Of a DNA stretch of 57,836 nt, positions 7,480-17,180 are shown piece after piece. The stretch covers positions 1 through 57,836 of the forward strand of contig CAJXOW010000017.1 in assembly GCA_913057825.1 (NCBI GenBank), read 5' to 3'. The DNA comes from an uncultured Balneolaceae bacterium. Its GTDB lineage: Bacteria; Bacteroidota; Rhodothermia; Balneolales; Balneolaceae. Within the stretch, counting starts at the first letter, position 1. Each line of letters opens with the position of its first letter. The notes beneath the pieces are model-generated. The model had not been told where the DNA came from, did not search any database, and saw only the letters and a list, made by a program, of their open reading frames with translations. The position numbers were made by a program, and so were the translations under genes.

Positions 7480-9876
7480 TTATTTTCGGTTTGTAATAAT
7501 TTCAAATGAAAAAGGCGGCAGATCAACTTGTACAGACTGTCTCTTCGTTTGAAATTCGTGCCCAAACTCCGCTTTTAAATCTTGCGTTGGGATATTAAAA
7601 GGCGAACTGAAAGAAACCCTGCGATCAATCCGATCCTTATTAAAAACGACGACAGCCGTTTGATCAAAATATTTGCGTGCATAAACATATACCTTGTCCG
7701 ATACCTTAACGGGTTCAAAGGTTCCATAGGTTAACGGAAGATATTCGCGCCGTAGATGCACCAGTTGACTTGTAATATCCCGCAATTGTTCTTCTTCCGG
7801 GATCAAGTCCTTAAATCGCATCATTTTGCGGTTATCCGGATCATTGCCGCCAGGCATGCCGATTTCATCCCCGTAATAAATAACCGGAACTCCCGGAATC
7901 GTCATATTAAAGGCCATCAGCTGGGCCATTTTATCATAACCGGTGGAATCACCGACTCCTACTTCTCGTTTCCAGCCGGCTTCTTTGGCATCCTCCTCGA
8001 ATGACAATGCTCCCCCTGCATAGGATATAAACCGGGCCCGATCCTGATTTCCGGTAATATACCCCATCAAATTATGATAGCCGTAATAAGAGAGGCTCTC
8101 CATGAGGGAACCATGAAGCCGTTCGAACGACTGGTCCTTCAAGGCAAAGGTGGCAATCGCGTCGTCGTACACATTAAAGTCAAACTGCCCGTCTAACAAT
8201 CCGGAGCCTACATAGCTCCCTATCAACTCGCGACTTCCGTAAGTCTCCCCGATCTGATAGATCTTCTGATCCTGTGCCACGACCACCTCGTCCCGGATTT
8301 TCCGAGTCAGCGTTCGCCAGAAATCAAGCTGAATATGTTTCGTGGCGTCGTGACGGAAGCCGTCGAATTGATAATCCTTCATCCAATACAAAGCGGAGTC
8401 AGTCATCGTATTAACGACCTCCGGTTTAGAAAAATCGAGCGTAGGCATAAAGGTATCAAACCAGGTTGTCAGCCGGTGTTCGTCCCACTTCTGGGTATTC
8501 AGAGTGCTATCCTCCAGGTACAAGTCGGTGGCCCACTCGGGATGTTTTTTGTAAACCGGGTGTTCCTCATGGACATGATTGGCCACATAGTCCAGTATAA
8601 CCGCATTGTCGTCCTTGTGAGCGGTTTCCAGCAGCTCCCTTAGCTCTTGCTCCGTCCCGTAACGATAATCAACCTTAGTGGACGATACCGGCCAGTAGCC
8701 GTGATACCCGGAAAATTTAGTCTTTGGATCGGGATAGAGCCCATAAGCTCCTTCCGGATTCTGTGTAATCGGTGATAGCCAGAGCATATTGACTCCAAGT
8801 TTTTCAAAATATCCATCCCTTATTTTCTTCGTAATACCCGGCAAATCACCCCCATAATAATCGGCTTCCAGGAGCACATCCGGTCGATTCAACGGGCGGT
8901 CATTATCCGTTCGCCCGTTCTTAAACCGGTCGACCATCATAAAATACAAAACCGATGCTCTGAAGTCGGTGCGATTCAGGTTATCAGCATTTTTTAACAC
9001 GTGCCCATTTTGCAGGGGGATTAAAACCTGGTTGGAATACGTGTGCTGATTGGAGGTCCACACGCGGATATAGGATCGATCAGCGTTTTTACTATCCCCT
9101 GGCAGCGTCAGCTCAATATGGTTTGCCGTCAACCGAGCCGGAATGCGTTGATTCTGCCAATAAGCCCAAACACGCTCGGCTTTCTTCGCGCGCAGGTACA
9201 CCTTTTGACCAGAAATCCTATCCGTATATACAATCGGCTCCTCGTCAGAGGACGGTCCCGCAACCTTCAGCACGGAATTAAATCCCCCCATCCCATTGGA
9301 AATTTTATCAGGATTCTCCGGGTCCAGCATTTCATTTCCGTCCACCACATACAGATACTCATAAGTTCCGGGCCGAAGGTGCATCGAAATATGCCACTCT
9401 CCGTTCTCATTTTTCATCGGCGAAGCACTCGCATTCCAGTTATTCATTTCCCCCTTGAGTGCCACATTCTCAACATTTGCCGATTCATCCGGCGAGAAAC
9501 TAAGCTCTACCTTCTTTTTCTCATTTTTTTTCATAAGAATATGGTAAGCCCGACCTTCAACATAACCTGTTAACTCGGCCAGCGGGTGCAGCGGTTCATC
9601 AAAGATGACAAAACGTTGGGGATTCTGAAGACGGGTGATTTGAAGCGGTTCGCTCACCTTCAGTGAATCAACCTCCATCGGATCCAGAAAATAGTCGGAC
9701 AATACTATCGTATCCGCTTGCGGGGTCAGCTGCACCGGGGAAGCCAATCCGACGATTTCAGATCCGCCTATAGGCAGATCCTGATCAGCCTGTCCCTTCA
9801 CTTGCAGGGTCGCAAAGAGCAGGAAGATAAAGAGCAGGCTTACTCTTCGTATGAGATTTAAACAGGATTTTGCCAT
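7480..9876 (-). CDS. Secreted multidomain GH13 alpha-amylase with N-terminal E-set module
   Basis: A 798-residue protein: signal peptide (about 1-29), a linker region, a CBM48/E-set type starch-binding-like domain (about 120-205, with ALKGEMNNWNA and GTYEYLYVVDG), a second beta domain, then a GH13 barrel from about 305. Motifs are DYVANH (429-434), DGFRHD with nucleophile Asp510, GETYG with Glu544, and a fourth region reading TGNQD instead of the usual NHD, with Asp612 kept. The layout resembles cyclomaltodextrinase-type SusA relatives that degrade dextrins in the periplasm. Gaps of 28 and 32 bp to neighbouring amylase genes indicate one operon. The His-to-Gln change next to Asp612 may alter substrate binding. 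Confidence 0.9.
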   Translation of the reverse strand: MAKSCLNLIRRVSLLFIFLLFATLQVKGQADQDLPIGGSEIVGLASPVQLTPQADTIVLSDYFLDPMEVDSLKVSEPLQITRLQNPQRFVIFDEPLHPLAELTGYVEGRAYHILMKKNEKKKVELSFSPDESANVENVALKGEMNNWNASASPMKNENGEWHISMHLRPGTYEYLYVVDGNEMLDPENPDKISNGMGGFNSVLKVAGPSSDEEPIVYTDRISGQKVYLRAKKAERVWAYWQNQRIPARLTANHIELTLPGDSKNADRSYIRVWTSNQHTYSNQVLIPLQNGHVLKNADNLNRTDFRASVLYFMMVDRFKNGRTDNDRPLNRPDVLLEADYYGGDLPGITKKIRDGYFEKLGVNMLWLSPITQNPEGAYGLYPDPKTKFSGYHGYWPVSSTKVDYRYGTEQELRELLETAHKDDNAVILDYVANHVHEEHPVYKKHPEWATDLYLEDSTLNTQKWDEHRLTTWFDTFMPTLDFSKPEVVNTMTDSALYWMKDYQFDGFRHDATKHIQLDFWRTLTRKIRDEVVVAQDQKIYQIGETYGSRELIGSYVGSGLLDGQFDFNVYDDAIATFALKDQSFERLHGSLMESLSYYGYHNLMGYITGNQDRARFISYAGGALSFEEDAKEAGWKREVGVGDSTGYDKMAQLMAFNMTIPGVPVIYYGDEIGMPGGNDPDNRKMMRFKDLIPEEEQLRDITSQLVHLRREYLPLTYGTFEPVKVSDKVYVYARKYFDQTAVVVFNKDRIDRRVSFSSPFNIPTQDLKAEFGHEFQTKRQSVQVDLPPFSFEIITNRK

Positions 9877-9904
9877 AATTTACTCCTTTGCCAGATAGCA
9901 CGCA

Positions 9905-12787
9905 TTATTTCACCAGGGTCATTTTTTGCAGTTCAGAGTAGGTACCCGCTTTGAAATGAATAATATAAATACCGCTGCTGAGGCCGGATGCATCGAATCG
10001 AGTGCTGTAAACTCCTGCCGTCTTTCGCTCGTTATTCCCCAGCCGCTCCACTTCTCGGCCTAGGATGTCATAAACCGTTAATTGAACATTCGCCGGCCGG
10101 GCAACTTCGTAGCGAATCGTGGTCGAGGGATTAAACGGATTTGGATAGTTTTGGTGCAACTCGAAACTCGTCGGTTGTTCCGGCTCTTCTGACTCTTTCA
10201 GATCCGTCAAAATTTTATCTCCGGGAGGATCAAAACGGGAGGTGGTATACACATGAAACTCACCCGGTTGGTACGTCATGGTCGTATCCAATGTTTGAAT
10301 ATCGAGCGTATCTCCGGAAAAATAGTCAAACCAGGTACCCGGTCGATGGAACATCGGTTGGACCGAACGGTTCGCAACCCCGAAATTTCCCATCACGACT
10401 GCCTGAAATTCATTATGATCAAACGCAATGCGTTTATTGGTCCCTCCGACCGATAGGCTGACATTGGAGTTCGGACTGGTGAAGGCATTGTGGCTATTAC
10501 GCAAGCGAATCAAAGCTTTCCAGGTTTTATAGAGACGGTAGCGATTGACATCACTGCGATAATTCCAGCGAATCGGTTTGGGACCGGTCCGGCCGTTTTG
10601 ATCGATATCCACCTCGTACCCCAACTCCCCGAACTGCCAGATCATTTTCGGGCCGGGGATGGTTAAGAAGAATGCTCCCGCCATTTTTTGTCGGTTCAGC
10701 GCGGTATTTAATTCCTGGATGTTGTAGCTCCCGCTCGAGTTACCGTAAGCGAGGTTTTTAAACATTAACCGCTGTTCATCATGGCTTTCCATATATCCTA
10801 CCAGGCGGGGATGACTCCAGCCTTGATTTTTAAAATAAACATTGGAGAAATTGGATTTATTATTGTCATGATATCCCATGGTTGCTTCGTTGTAGGGATC
10901 GGTTTGTTTTTCCCAAACCATCATGCCGTAATCCGCCAGCTCCTTTTCCTCCCTGTTTTCTGCAAAATGTTCCAGAATGACATAAGCCGTTGAATCGACC
11001 TGCCAGATTTTGTCGGCCATACGTTTGAGGAGGCGAACACGCGAGGCGTCATATTCTCCCCAGGCCCCGACATCCCCCTTGGTATTCTTTTGGGTAAATC
11101 CCTTCGAGAGATCGAATCTAAAACCGTCAAATCGAAATTTATTCAACCAGTAGCGATTTACGCGGTCAACAAAATACTGGGTAGCGGCACTTTCGTGATT
11201 AAAGTCATATCCTACATTAAAGTCGTGTTTAGCTTCCGTATTCAAATAGGGATTTTCGGAGGTGGGATTTCCATAATCTCCCTGGTTCCAGAGCCGCACC
11301 AGCGGTGACTGTCCGTAGGCATGATTCAACACCATATCCAGGATAACGGCGATACCACGCTTATGGCATTCGTCAATAAAACGTTTCAAATCGCGAGCCG
11401 GTCCATAATATTTATCAGCTGCCAGGTGAAACGAGGGATTATATCCCCAGCTGATATTACCTTCAAACTCCATAACCGGCATTAGCTCAATGGCGTTTAC
11501 GCCCAGACGATCCAGGTAATCAAGGGTATCCACCAGCGTTTGATAATCGTGTTTTTGAACAAAGTCGCGGACCAGCATTTCGTATATAACCAGGTCTTCC
11601 TTATTGGGACGCTGATAGTCGGTCGCCTGCCAATTGTAGGTTGATTTCCCGGGCTGAAGCACCCCGGTAATTTCTTCCGTCTTATCCCGGGGATAGGGTT
11701 TTAGATCGGGATATGTCGTTTCCGATATATGCTGATCGTGATTGGGATCCAGTATCTTGTGCGTATAAGGGTCGGTCACCCGAAGGTTCCCGTCAACCAG
11801 GTATTGAAATGCGTATTCGTTCCCCGGCGACAGGTTGTCGATTTTGATCCAGTAATAGACGCTGTCGGCATTTACCGAATCCCTTTTCATCAAGTAATCC
11901 GACGAAACCTGCCAATTATTGAAATCTCCAATCACATAGACAAACTGCTTATGAGGTGCAAAAAGCGACAGCGTTACGGAAGTTCCATCCTTGCTATAAG
12001 TAATGCCGTCCTTGAGTCCCGGAGGACGGGATTCTTCAGGCACATCCGGTGATCCGATAAAGTCAAAAACCGTCGAATCGGATCGGGTATTTCCCGCTTT
12101 GGTTACCGCTTTGACCTTGAGCGTGTTGGAACCGTTGATAAGTTCGCCTCCGATGGCTGATAACGAGTCAACATGCAATAATTGCCGGTCGGCCCGATAA
12201 TGTCCCTCCATGGACGATAGCAGTTGTCCATTCAGATAGATTTCCGAGGCCGCAACATCTATGGAATCCGACGCTTTAGCCGCCACCGCAGCCCATATGG
12301 AAGGATCATCTTCCTGCAGCACCCGGTCGTTGGCGGGTTGCAGTTGAAAAACCATCGGATGCTGCACCGGAATCACCGAGTTGGTATTTCCGGATCCATC
12401 CGTAACACTGAGTGGATTAATCGGATCGACAAACCATTGCCATTCGCTTCCGCTGCTGTTATAGTGTTCGTGAAACTTATATTCGTAGCCATTATTGCCG
12501 TCGATAGTAGCCGAGCCGCCCCCGATCTGCAGCTTGACCGATTTATACCAGAAACCTCCGGTGGAATCCCAGTTCATGCGCGACGGAGCATCCACCGCTA
12601 TTTGTCCACTGTTATTGGGTCCCCATCCATTAAATTCACCCGGAACATAGGCCCGAACAGCACTCTCTGTAGCATAATACCGGAATGTAACCGATACCGA
12701 ATCCTGGGCGGCTGTCTCTACAGCAGAGAAACCAATGATAAAAAATCCAACCAGTAGTGCTGACAGCAAATAAAAACTTCTATTCAT
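9905..12787 (-). CDS. T9SS-exported GH13 alpha-amylase with two CBM48-like modules
   Basis: A 960-residue surface amylase. A signal peptide (1-27) is followed by a first E-set/CBM48-like module (about 30-125, VPGEFNGWGPNN) and a second one (about 265-345, VIGDFNNWQVSS). The GH13 barrel starts near 398 with nucleophile Asp559 (DGFRFDL), acid/base Glu606 (ILEHF) and Asp670 (ESHD). The last 85 residues are a type A T9SS sorting domain with NYPNPFNPST and a terminal MTLVK. It should be secreted through T9SS and anchored or released at the surface, starting the attack on polymeric alpha-glucan. It is the first enzyme gene after lacI and precedes the other amylases by 28 bp. Confidence 0.92.
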   Translation of the reverse strand: MNRSFYLLSALLVGFFIIGFSAVETAAQDSVSVTFRYYATESAVRAYVPGEFNGWGPNNSGQIAVDAPSRMNWDSTGGFWYKSVKLQIGGGSATIDGNNGYEYKFHEHYNSSGSEWQWFVDPINPLSVTDGSGNTNSVIPVQHPMVFQLQPANDRVLQEDDPSIWAAVAAKASDSIDVAASEIYLNGQLLSSMEGHYRADRQLLHVDSLSAIGGELINGSNTLKVKAVTKAGNTRSDSTVFDFIGSPDVPEESRPPGLKDGITYSKDGTSVTLSLFAPHKQFVYVIGDFNNWQVSSDYLMKRDSVNADSVYYWIKIDNLSPGNEYAFQYLVDGNLRVTDPYTHKILDPNHDQHISETTYPDLKPYPRDKTEEITGVLQPGKSTYNWQATDYQRPNKEDLVIYEMLVRDFVQKHDYQTLVDTLDYLDRLGVNAIELMPVMEFEGNISWGYNPSFHLAADKYYGPARDLKRFIDECHKRGIAVILDMVLNHAYGQSPLVRLWNQGDYGNPTSENPYLNTEAKHDFNVGYDFNHESAATQYFVDRVNRYWLNKFRFDGFRFDLSKGFTQKNTKGDVGAWGEYDASRVRLLKRMADKIWQVDSTAYVILEHFAENREEKELADYGMMVWEKQTDPYNEATMGYHDNNKSNFSNVYFKNQGWSHPRLVGYMESHDEQRLMFKNLAYGNSSGSYNIQELNTALNRQKMAGAFFLTIPGPKMIWQFGELGYEVDIDQNGRTGPKPIRWNYRSDVNRYRLYKTWKALIRLRNSHNAFTSPNSNVSLSVGGTNKRIAFDHNEFQAVVMGNFGVANRSVQPMFHRPGTWFDYFSGDTLDIQTLDTTMTYQPGEFHVYTTSRFDPPGDKILTDLKESEEPEQPTSFELHQNYPNPFNPSTTIRYEVARPANVQLTVYDILGREVERLGNNERKTAGVYSTRFDASGLSSGIYIIHFKAGTYSELQKMTLVK

Positions 12788-12822
12788 GGTAATATATCTT
12801 GATGCTAAATGAATGCTGATAG

Positions 12823-13866
12823 TTATTCAGAATTTTCCTTAACGGCCTCTCCATAAAGACTTTGTCCTCTGTGTGACCCATTGGAGGATGCACGGACTAC
12901 CAATTCGGGGGAAAACACGGTGTGTGAGATTTGCTTATCCGGATTATCAAGTCGATCGATCATCTTCTGGGTAGCCAGCGCTCCCATATCATACATCGGC
13001 TGACGAATGGTAGAAAGCCCCATGTATTCGGCAATCTCAATATCGTCATAACTGATTATCGGGATATAGATGCCCCGGTCGCGCATTGCCTTCAACGCTC
13101 CCACCGCCTGAATATCGGATGCGCAGAAACAGGCATCCGGACGAGGATTTTTGTCGATCAACTTCAACATGGCCTCATAGCCCGCTCGCTCGGTGAAACC
13201 GTCACGATAGCTCGTGTCTCCTTGTACCACCAGGGAACGGTAGATCTTCATTTTGTTTTCAGTCAAAGCCTGTTTAAATCCGGCGATGCGATCCTGTATG
13301 GGCTTGGAGGTTTCCAGAGCACTGATCATGGCCAACCGCTCGTAACCTCGATCGATCAGGTGTTGGGTGGCCGCATAAGCCCCTTCAACGCTGTTCACGC
13401 TTACCGAGTCGAAGTTCGAATAGTACTCGTCAACCAGGACAATTGGATTCCTGATACTGGTAAGTTTCTTCCACTGATCACTTTGCAGATGGATCGAAAT
13501 AAACAGGTAACCCTCTGCCCATTGTCGTTTGAGGACATGCTCGACCTGTTCGAAGAGCTGCTCATCAGCGGTTACATTAAAGATATAGAGCTCAAAATTA
13601 GACTGGGAGAGTTTATCCTGTATTCCCGCCAGTACTTCCATAAAGAAGTAATTGGAGATTACAGGAACCACCGCCATTACGGTATTCTTTTGTTTACGGG
13701 CCAACCCCTGGGCAAAAGCCTGAGGATGATATCCCATTTTTTGTGCTACGTCCAATACCTTTTGTCGGGTATCATCCGAAACCCCGGCACTTTGATTAAA
13801 GACCCGGGATACCGTAGCGATACTCACTCCCGCTTCCTTGGCTATGTCATAAATGGTAACAGACAA
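12823..13866 (-). CDS. LacI-family transcriptional regulator of the maltodextrin locus
   Basis: A 347-residue regulator with an N-terminal LacI helix-turn-helix (IYDIAKEAGVSIATVSRVFN, residues 5-24) and hinge helix (about 48-58, PQAFAQGLARK). A periplasmic-binding-protein-like sensor domain follows (YDDIEIAEYMGLSTIRQP near 275-292). The family binds palindromes centred on CG and is usually released by a sugar. It sits between the surface-protein genes and the amylase genes, and a perfect AAGCGCTT-centred operator lies in the promoter of the first gene of the locus. Control of that promoter is inferred. Bacteroidota more often use SusR or hybrid two-component systems for starch loci, so LacI control is a notable variant. 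Confidence 0.9.
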   Translation of the reverse strand: MSVTIYDIAKEAGVSIATVSRVFNQSAGVSDDTRQKVLDVAQKMGYHPQAFAQGLARKQKNTVMAVVPVISNYFFMEVLAGIQDKLSQSNFELYIFNVTADEQLFEQVEHVLKRQWAEGYLFISIHLQSDQWKKLTSIRNPIVLVDEYYSNFDSVSVNSVEGAYAATQHLIDRGYERLAMISALETSKPIQDRIAGFKQALTENKMKIYRSLVVQGDTSYRDGFTERAGYEAMLKLIDKNPRPDACFCASDIQAVGALKAMRDRGIYIPIISYDDIEIAEYMGLSTIRQPMYDMGALATQKMIDRLDNPDKQISHTVFSPELVVRASSNGSHRGQSLYGEAVKENSE

Positions 13867-14039
13867 AATCTATGGGGATATATCGGTAAGCTCGAAAGAA
13901 AAAGGAGGTCCTTCAACAAATCACATAACCACCTGTCTTTACTTAAAATCCAACTTACCAGTTAATATTTTAATGAATCAAGAGAAGATGCAGGCACCCG
14001 TTCAGAGCGCCTGCAACAATGTTCAGGGTTTGCAGAAGG

Positions 14040-16064
14040 TTACTTAATCAGGGTCATTCGTTTCTGTTTTACCACGTCACCAGCTTCCAGTCGGTAAATG
14101 TATACCCCGGAAGCGTAAGAAGAAGCGTTAAATCCAACCACGTGACTGCCTGCGCTCATTCGCTTGTCGAGGAGAGTGGTTACTTTTTGTCCGAGGACAT
14201 TGTAGACGGACAGATTCACGTCACCCGCCGTCGGCAGACTGAATTTGATATTGGTGGTCGGGTTAAACGGATTCGGATAGTTTTGCGAAAGATTATAATC
14301 TTCCGGAGAAACACCCGGTTCGCCGGCGATTGGAGTGGGGGAATACGATGGTGGATCTTCCCAGGGAAGATCTTCCGCTTTCCAATCGAGGGTTGGCATC
14401 GCAAAAGTGCTGGGCCAAACCACATTGTTATCATCGTCAAACATCGGCTGGATATACTGGTAATGACGACGTCCGGCATCAAATCCACTTCCATTGGTAT
14501 TCATGTTTTCACCGCTGAACGGCTGACCGTAACCAAAGACAAAGCCCATGTGGTTCAACGTCGGATTTTTGAGCGTGATGGTCACATCATACACCATATC
14601 ACCGTCGCCATCAGTCATCCGCTGGCGCTCAACCGAATCCGGATGAGCCGCTTCGTCTACCGCCGCGGCACCCGCTACCATATCTTGAGTCAAGGCAAAG
14701 AACGGTGTCTCAAACAGAATATAGAGAGAGTCTTCGCCCGCTACGAACGGATCGTCCGAAATTTGGGTAGCCGGCTCCATGTTGACACTGAAGGTAACTT
14801 GTACACTGGAACTACCTTCAATGTTATTTTCCGTAATCAATGCTTCCGGCGGAACACCATTGAAGTACTGGGTGCCGGTGGCATGATTTTCTTTATCCTC
14901 TATGGTAATCGTTCGGTTACCGCCGCCGGTTACGCCGGGTTCCTCATAACCTTGATCCTGTGGTTGGGTAATTCCCGGAGGATTTTCATCCCAGTTGACG
15001 AAGTATTTATAGGCAATTTGTCCACCCACTTCGCGGGTAACTTCACGATCATTCAATACCCAGCTGTTGGTGAGTCCGCTGAAGGACATGACATCTTCTC
15101 CGGCACTCCAGTTATTAATATCTCCGCGGAGTTCGACCGTGTCGACATTGGAGTTGAAGTATCCGAGACCTTCGAGGATACCGACGTTCACGGCAAAATC
15201 GATATTGGTGGTAATGATTTTGCTCTGGGTCGGTTTCTGGTTATTGAAATAGCTGAAGTGAAGGGTGGTATCCGCAATCGTTCCGAACTCAATCAGTCGA
15301 TTACCGATTGCATCTTCCCAGCCGTTGGCAAAATACTTGTAATTAATGGTGTTATCAGTTGCCACGGAATCTTTGTGGAAATAAGCGATACCGGAATAGA
15401 AGTAGTTATCGCCGGCCTGTCCCTGTTCACTAAGTACAACACCCGTCGAACCATCCCATGTCAACGGGGGTTCGTCGCCGCGAGCTTGAACTTCGTGGGA
15501 ATCCGGGTTGAATGCATCGGTCTGGATACGACGTCCCACATTTACGCGGAAACGTACGCCGACGGAATCGGCTTTTTCAACAAAAGGAGACTGTCGACCT
15601 TCACCCGTACTGTAATACTGCATATCCAACGTGGTATCGCCTGTTGCATCCGACGGATAGACAAATTGATAGTTGCCTCCAACAGGGCCATTGGATTCCC
15701 AGCCGCTGTTATGGACAATCCCTTCTTCGGGTTCTAATGAAAAACCGGCCCAGAATTTATGGGTCAGCGTGTCACCGGGCTTCATTTGAACATCGATGGT
15801 CCAGTAATCGCCGCCCTGATGGGTAGCTACGGGCGTGGATTGATTATCCCATGTGATATTTTGAGCCCCGTATTCTGCAGAATCTCCGGTAGCAATAAAG
15901 TTACCGCGGATCTGCACAACATCCCCCGCTTCAAGGGTATCAGCAATATTGGAGGTGTTCACCTGGAATGTGACCGTATACGGCCCATCCTGTGCCCAAC
16001 TCATCCCTGTTAGCCCGAATACCAGCACTAACAGTGCTAAAGTTCGCTTTGTAAAGGTAATCAT
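14040..16064 (-). CDS. T9SS surface protein with repeated starch-binding-like modules (SusE/SusF analogue)
   Basis: A 674-residue protein with a signal peptide (1-24) and a C-terminal type A T9SS sorting domain (NYPNPFNPTTN near 596, ending RMTLIK). In between are about four beta-sandwich units of 110-150 residues. Each opens with a strand such as VTFQVN, VRFRVN, IDFAVN or VTFSVN. Three go on to V-x-x-RG(N/D) and Y-KYF or similar, resembling CBM20/26-type or SusE/SusF starch-binding modules. No catalytic motif is visible. The predicted role is holding alpha-glucan at the cell surface next to the TonB receptor. Binding is inferred from fold-like pattern and context; aromatic platform residues cannot be assigned without a model. 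Confidence 0.7.
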   Translation of the reverse strand: MITFTKRTLALLVLVFGLTGMSWAQDGPYTVTFQVNTSNIADTLEAGDVVQIRGNFIATGDSAEYGAQNITWDNQSTPVATHQGGDYWTIDVQMKPGDTLTHKFWAGFSLEPEEGIVHNSGWESNGPVGGNYQFVYPSDATGDTTLDMQYYSTGEGRQSPFVEKADSVGVRFRVNVGRRIQTDAFNPDSHEVQARGDEPPLTWDGSTGVVLSEQGQAGDNYFYSGIAYFHKDSVATDNTINYKYFANGWEDAIGNRLIEFGTIADTTLHFSYFNNQKPTQSKIITTNIDFAVNVGILEGLGYFNSNVDTVELRGDINNWSAGEDVMSFSGLTNSWVLNDREVTREVGGQIAYKYFVNWDENPPGITQPQDQGYEEPGVTGGGNRTITIEDKENHATGTQYFNGVPPEALITENNIEGSSSVQVTFSVNMEPATQISDDPFVAGEDSLYILFETPFFALTQDMVAGAAAVDEAAHPDSVERQRMTDGDGDMVYDVTITLKNPTLNHMGFVFGYGQPFSGENMNTNGSGFDAGRRHYQYIQPMFDDDNNVVWPSTFAMPTLDWKAEDLPWEDPPSYSPTPIAGEPGVSPEDYNLSQNYPNPFNPTTNIKFSLPTAGDVNLSVYNVLGQKVTTLLDKRMSAGSHVVGFNASSYASGVYIYRLEAGDVVKQKRMTLIK

Positions 16065-16121
16065 TGTTGTTTACCTCTGATGGATTGTTAGTTAACGTTA
16101 TCGTGTGTGTAGTTTAACTGC

Positions 16122-17165
16122 TTAGAAATCGATGCTTATACTCATACGGTTAACAGCATTCAAGTATCGGTAGCTTTGAAAAGCGTAGCCGAAATTGACT
16201 TTTAACGCATTACTAAACTGGTGATTAATACCTATACCGGCCGTGAATTTCTGGATACGGTCGTTGTCATTTATACGACTTATTTCGGGCATACCTGCAC
16301 GCAGCATGACTTTATCATCAAGTAGTCCCACTTCGGTACCTACGCTTACACTTTGGATATCATCATTCGGACTGGTACCGTCGGCCGTAAGGGTGGCCCG
16401 CAGGTTATCCGATGTATATACATCCCATGCAAGTCCAACCTGAAGCCGCATGGGCAGTTCGAAGTCATCGGTTTTTAGTTTCACATCCGGTTCATAGTTA
16501 CCCTGTCCCGATTCATCCAGGTCGGTCGTAGTAATAAGATCTTCCCCGTCAATATTCATTTTGTTTCCGACATTGCTGACACTCACTCCGAGTCGTATGC
16601 CGTCAAATGGAGTTCGGTAGGTGGTGCCGACATCAAAAGCGAATGTACTGCTGTTGCTGTTCATAATCTTTTCCGTCACCATTTTAAGATTGACGCCCAC
16701 CTTGAAATTCTGCAACAGATACTTGGCATAGGAGACTCCAACAGCAAGAGAATAGGCGGAAAAGGTACGGCCGGTTCCCTCGGGTGAATCGAAAGTTGTT
16801 TCTTCAAACTCGCCCATTGTCAGCGAAACTACATTAATTCCAAAGGTACCCCAGTCGCTGGTCGGCAGTGCGATACCAAGGTAGTTGTGACGCATGTCCA
16901 CAAACCAGTCGGCATATTCAATCATTACCTGGTTATTGTTGATATCCGCCAGAGCCGACGGATTCCAATACATCGAAGACAAATCGGATACATCACCCAT
17001 TACAGCTCCCCCCATAGCGGCCGATCGTGCGCCAACCGGTATTTTTAGAAACTGTGCCGACGATGTTCCCACTTTGCTAACCTGGCCCGAAGCCAGTTGC
17101 GTCCAGCCCAATAACGGGATGGCCAATAATACCGTAATTTTTTTCCAAAAATTTAGATAACTCAT
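16122..17165 (-). CDS. PorV/PorQ-family outer-membrane beta-barrel protein
   Basis: A 347-residue protein with a signal peptide (1-27) followed by FLKIPVGARSAAMGGA (39-54), the hallmark N-terminal segment of the PorV/PorQ (UPF0164, FadL-like barrel) family. Alternating strands continue to a C-terminal SISIDF ending typical of outer-membrane barrels. PorV captures T9SS cargo by its sorting domain and passes it to the attachment complex. This copy lies between two genes whose products carry sorting domains, with a 15-bp gap to the one upstream, so it may be a cargo-dedicated paralogue rather than the housekeeping PorV. That dedication is inference. Confidence 0.85.
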   Translation of the reverse strand: MSYLNFWKKITVLLAIPLLGWTQLASGQVSKVGTSSAQFLKIPVGARSAAMGGAVMGDVSDLSSMYWNPSALADINNNQVMIEYADWFVDMRHNYLGIALPTSDWGTFGINVVSLTMGEFEETTFDSPEGTGRTFSAYSLAVGVSYAKYLLQNFKVGVNLKMVTEKIMNSNSSTFAFDVGTTYRTPFDGIRLGVSVSNVGNKMNIDGEDLITTTDLDESGQGNYEPDVKLKTDDFELPMRLQVGLAWDVYTSDNLRATLTADGTSPNDDIQSVSVGTEVGLLDDKVMLRAGMPEISRINDNDRIQKFTAGIGINHQFSNALKVNFGYAFQSYRYLNAVNRMSISIDF

Positions 17166-17180
17166 TGTTGTACTAGTCCT

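Noticed and set aside
12931..15737. Long plus-strand frames (344 and 572 codons) opposite the LacI and T9SS genes
   Set aside because: They mirror genes with clear domains and have no recognisable motifs of their own.
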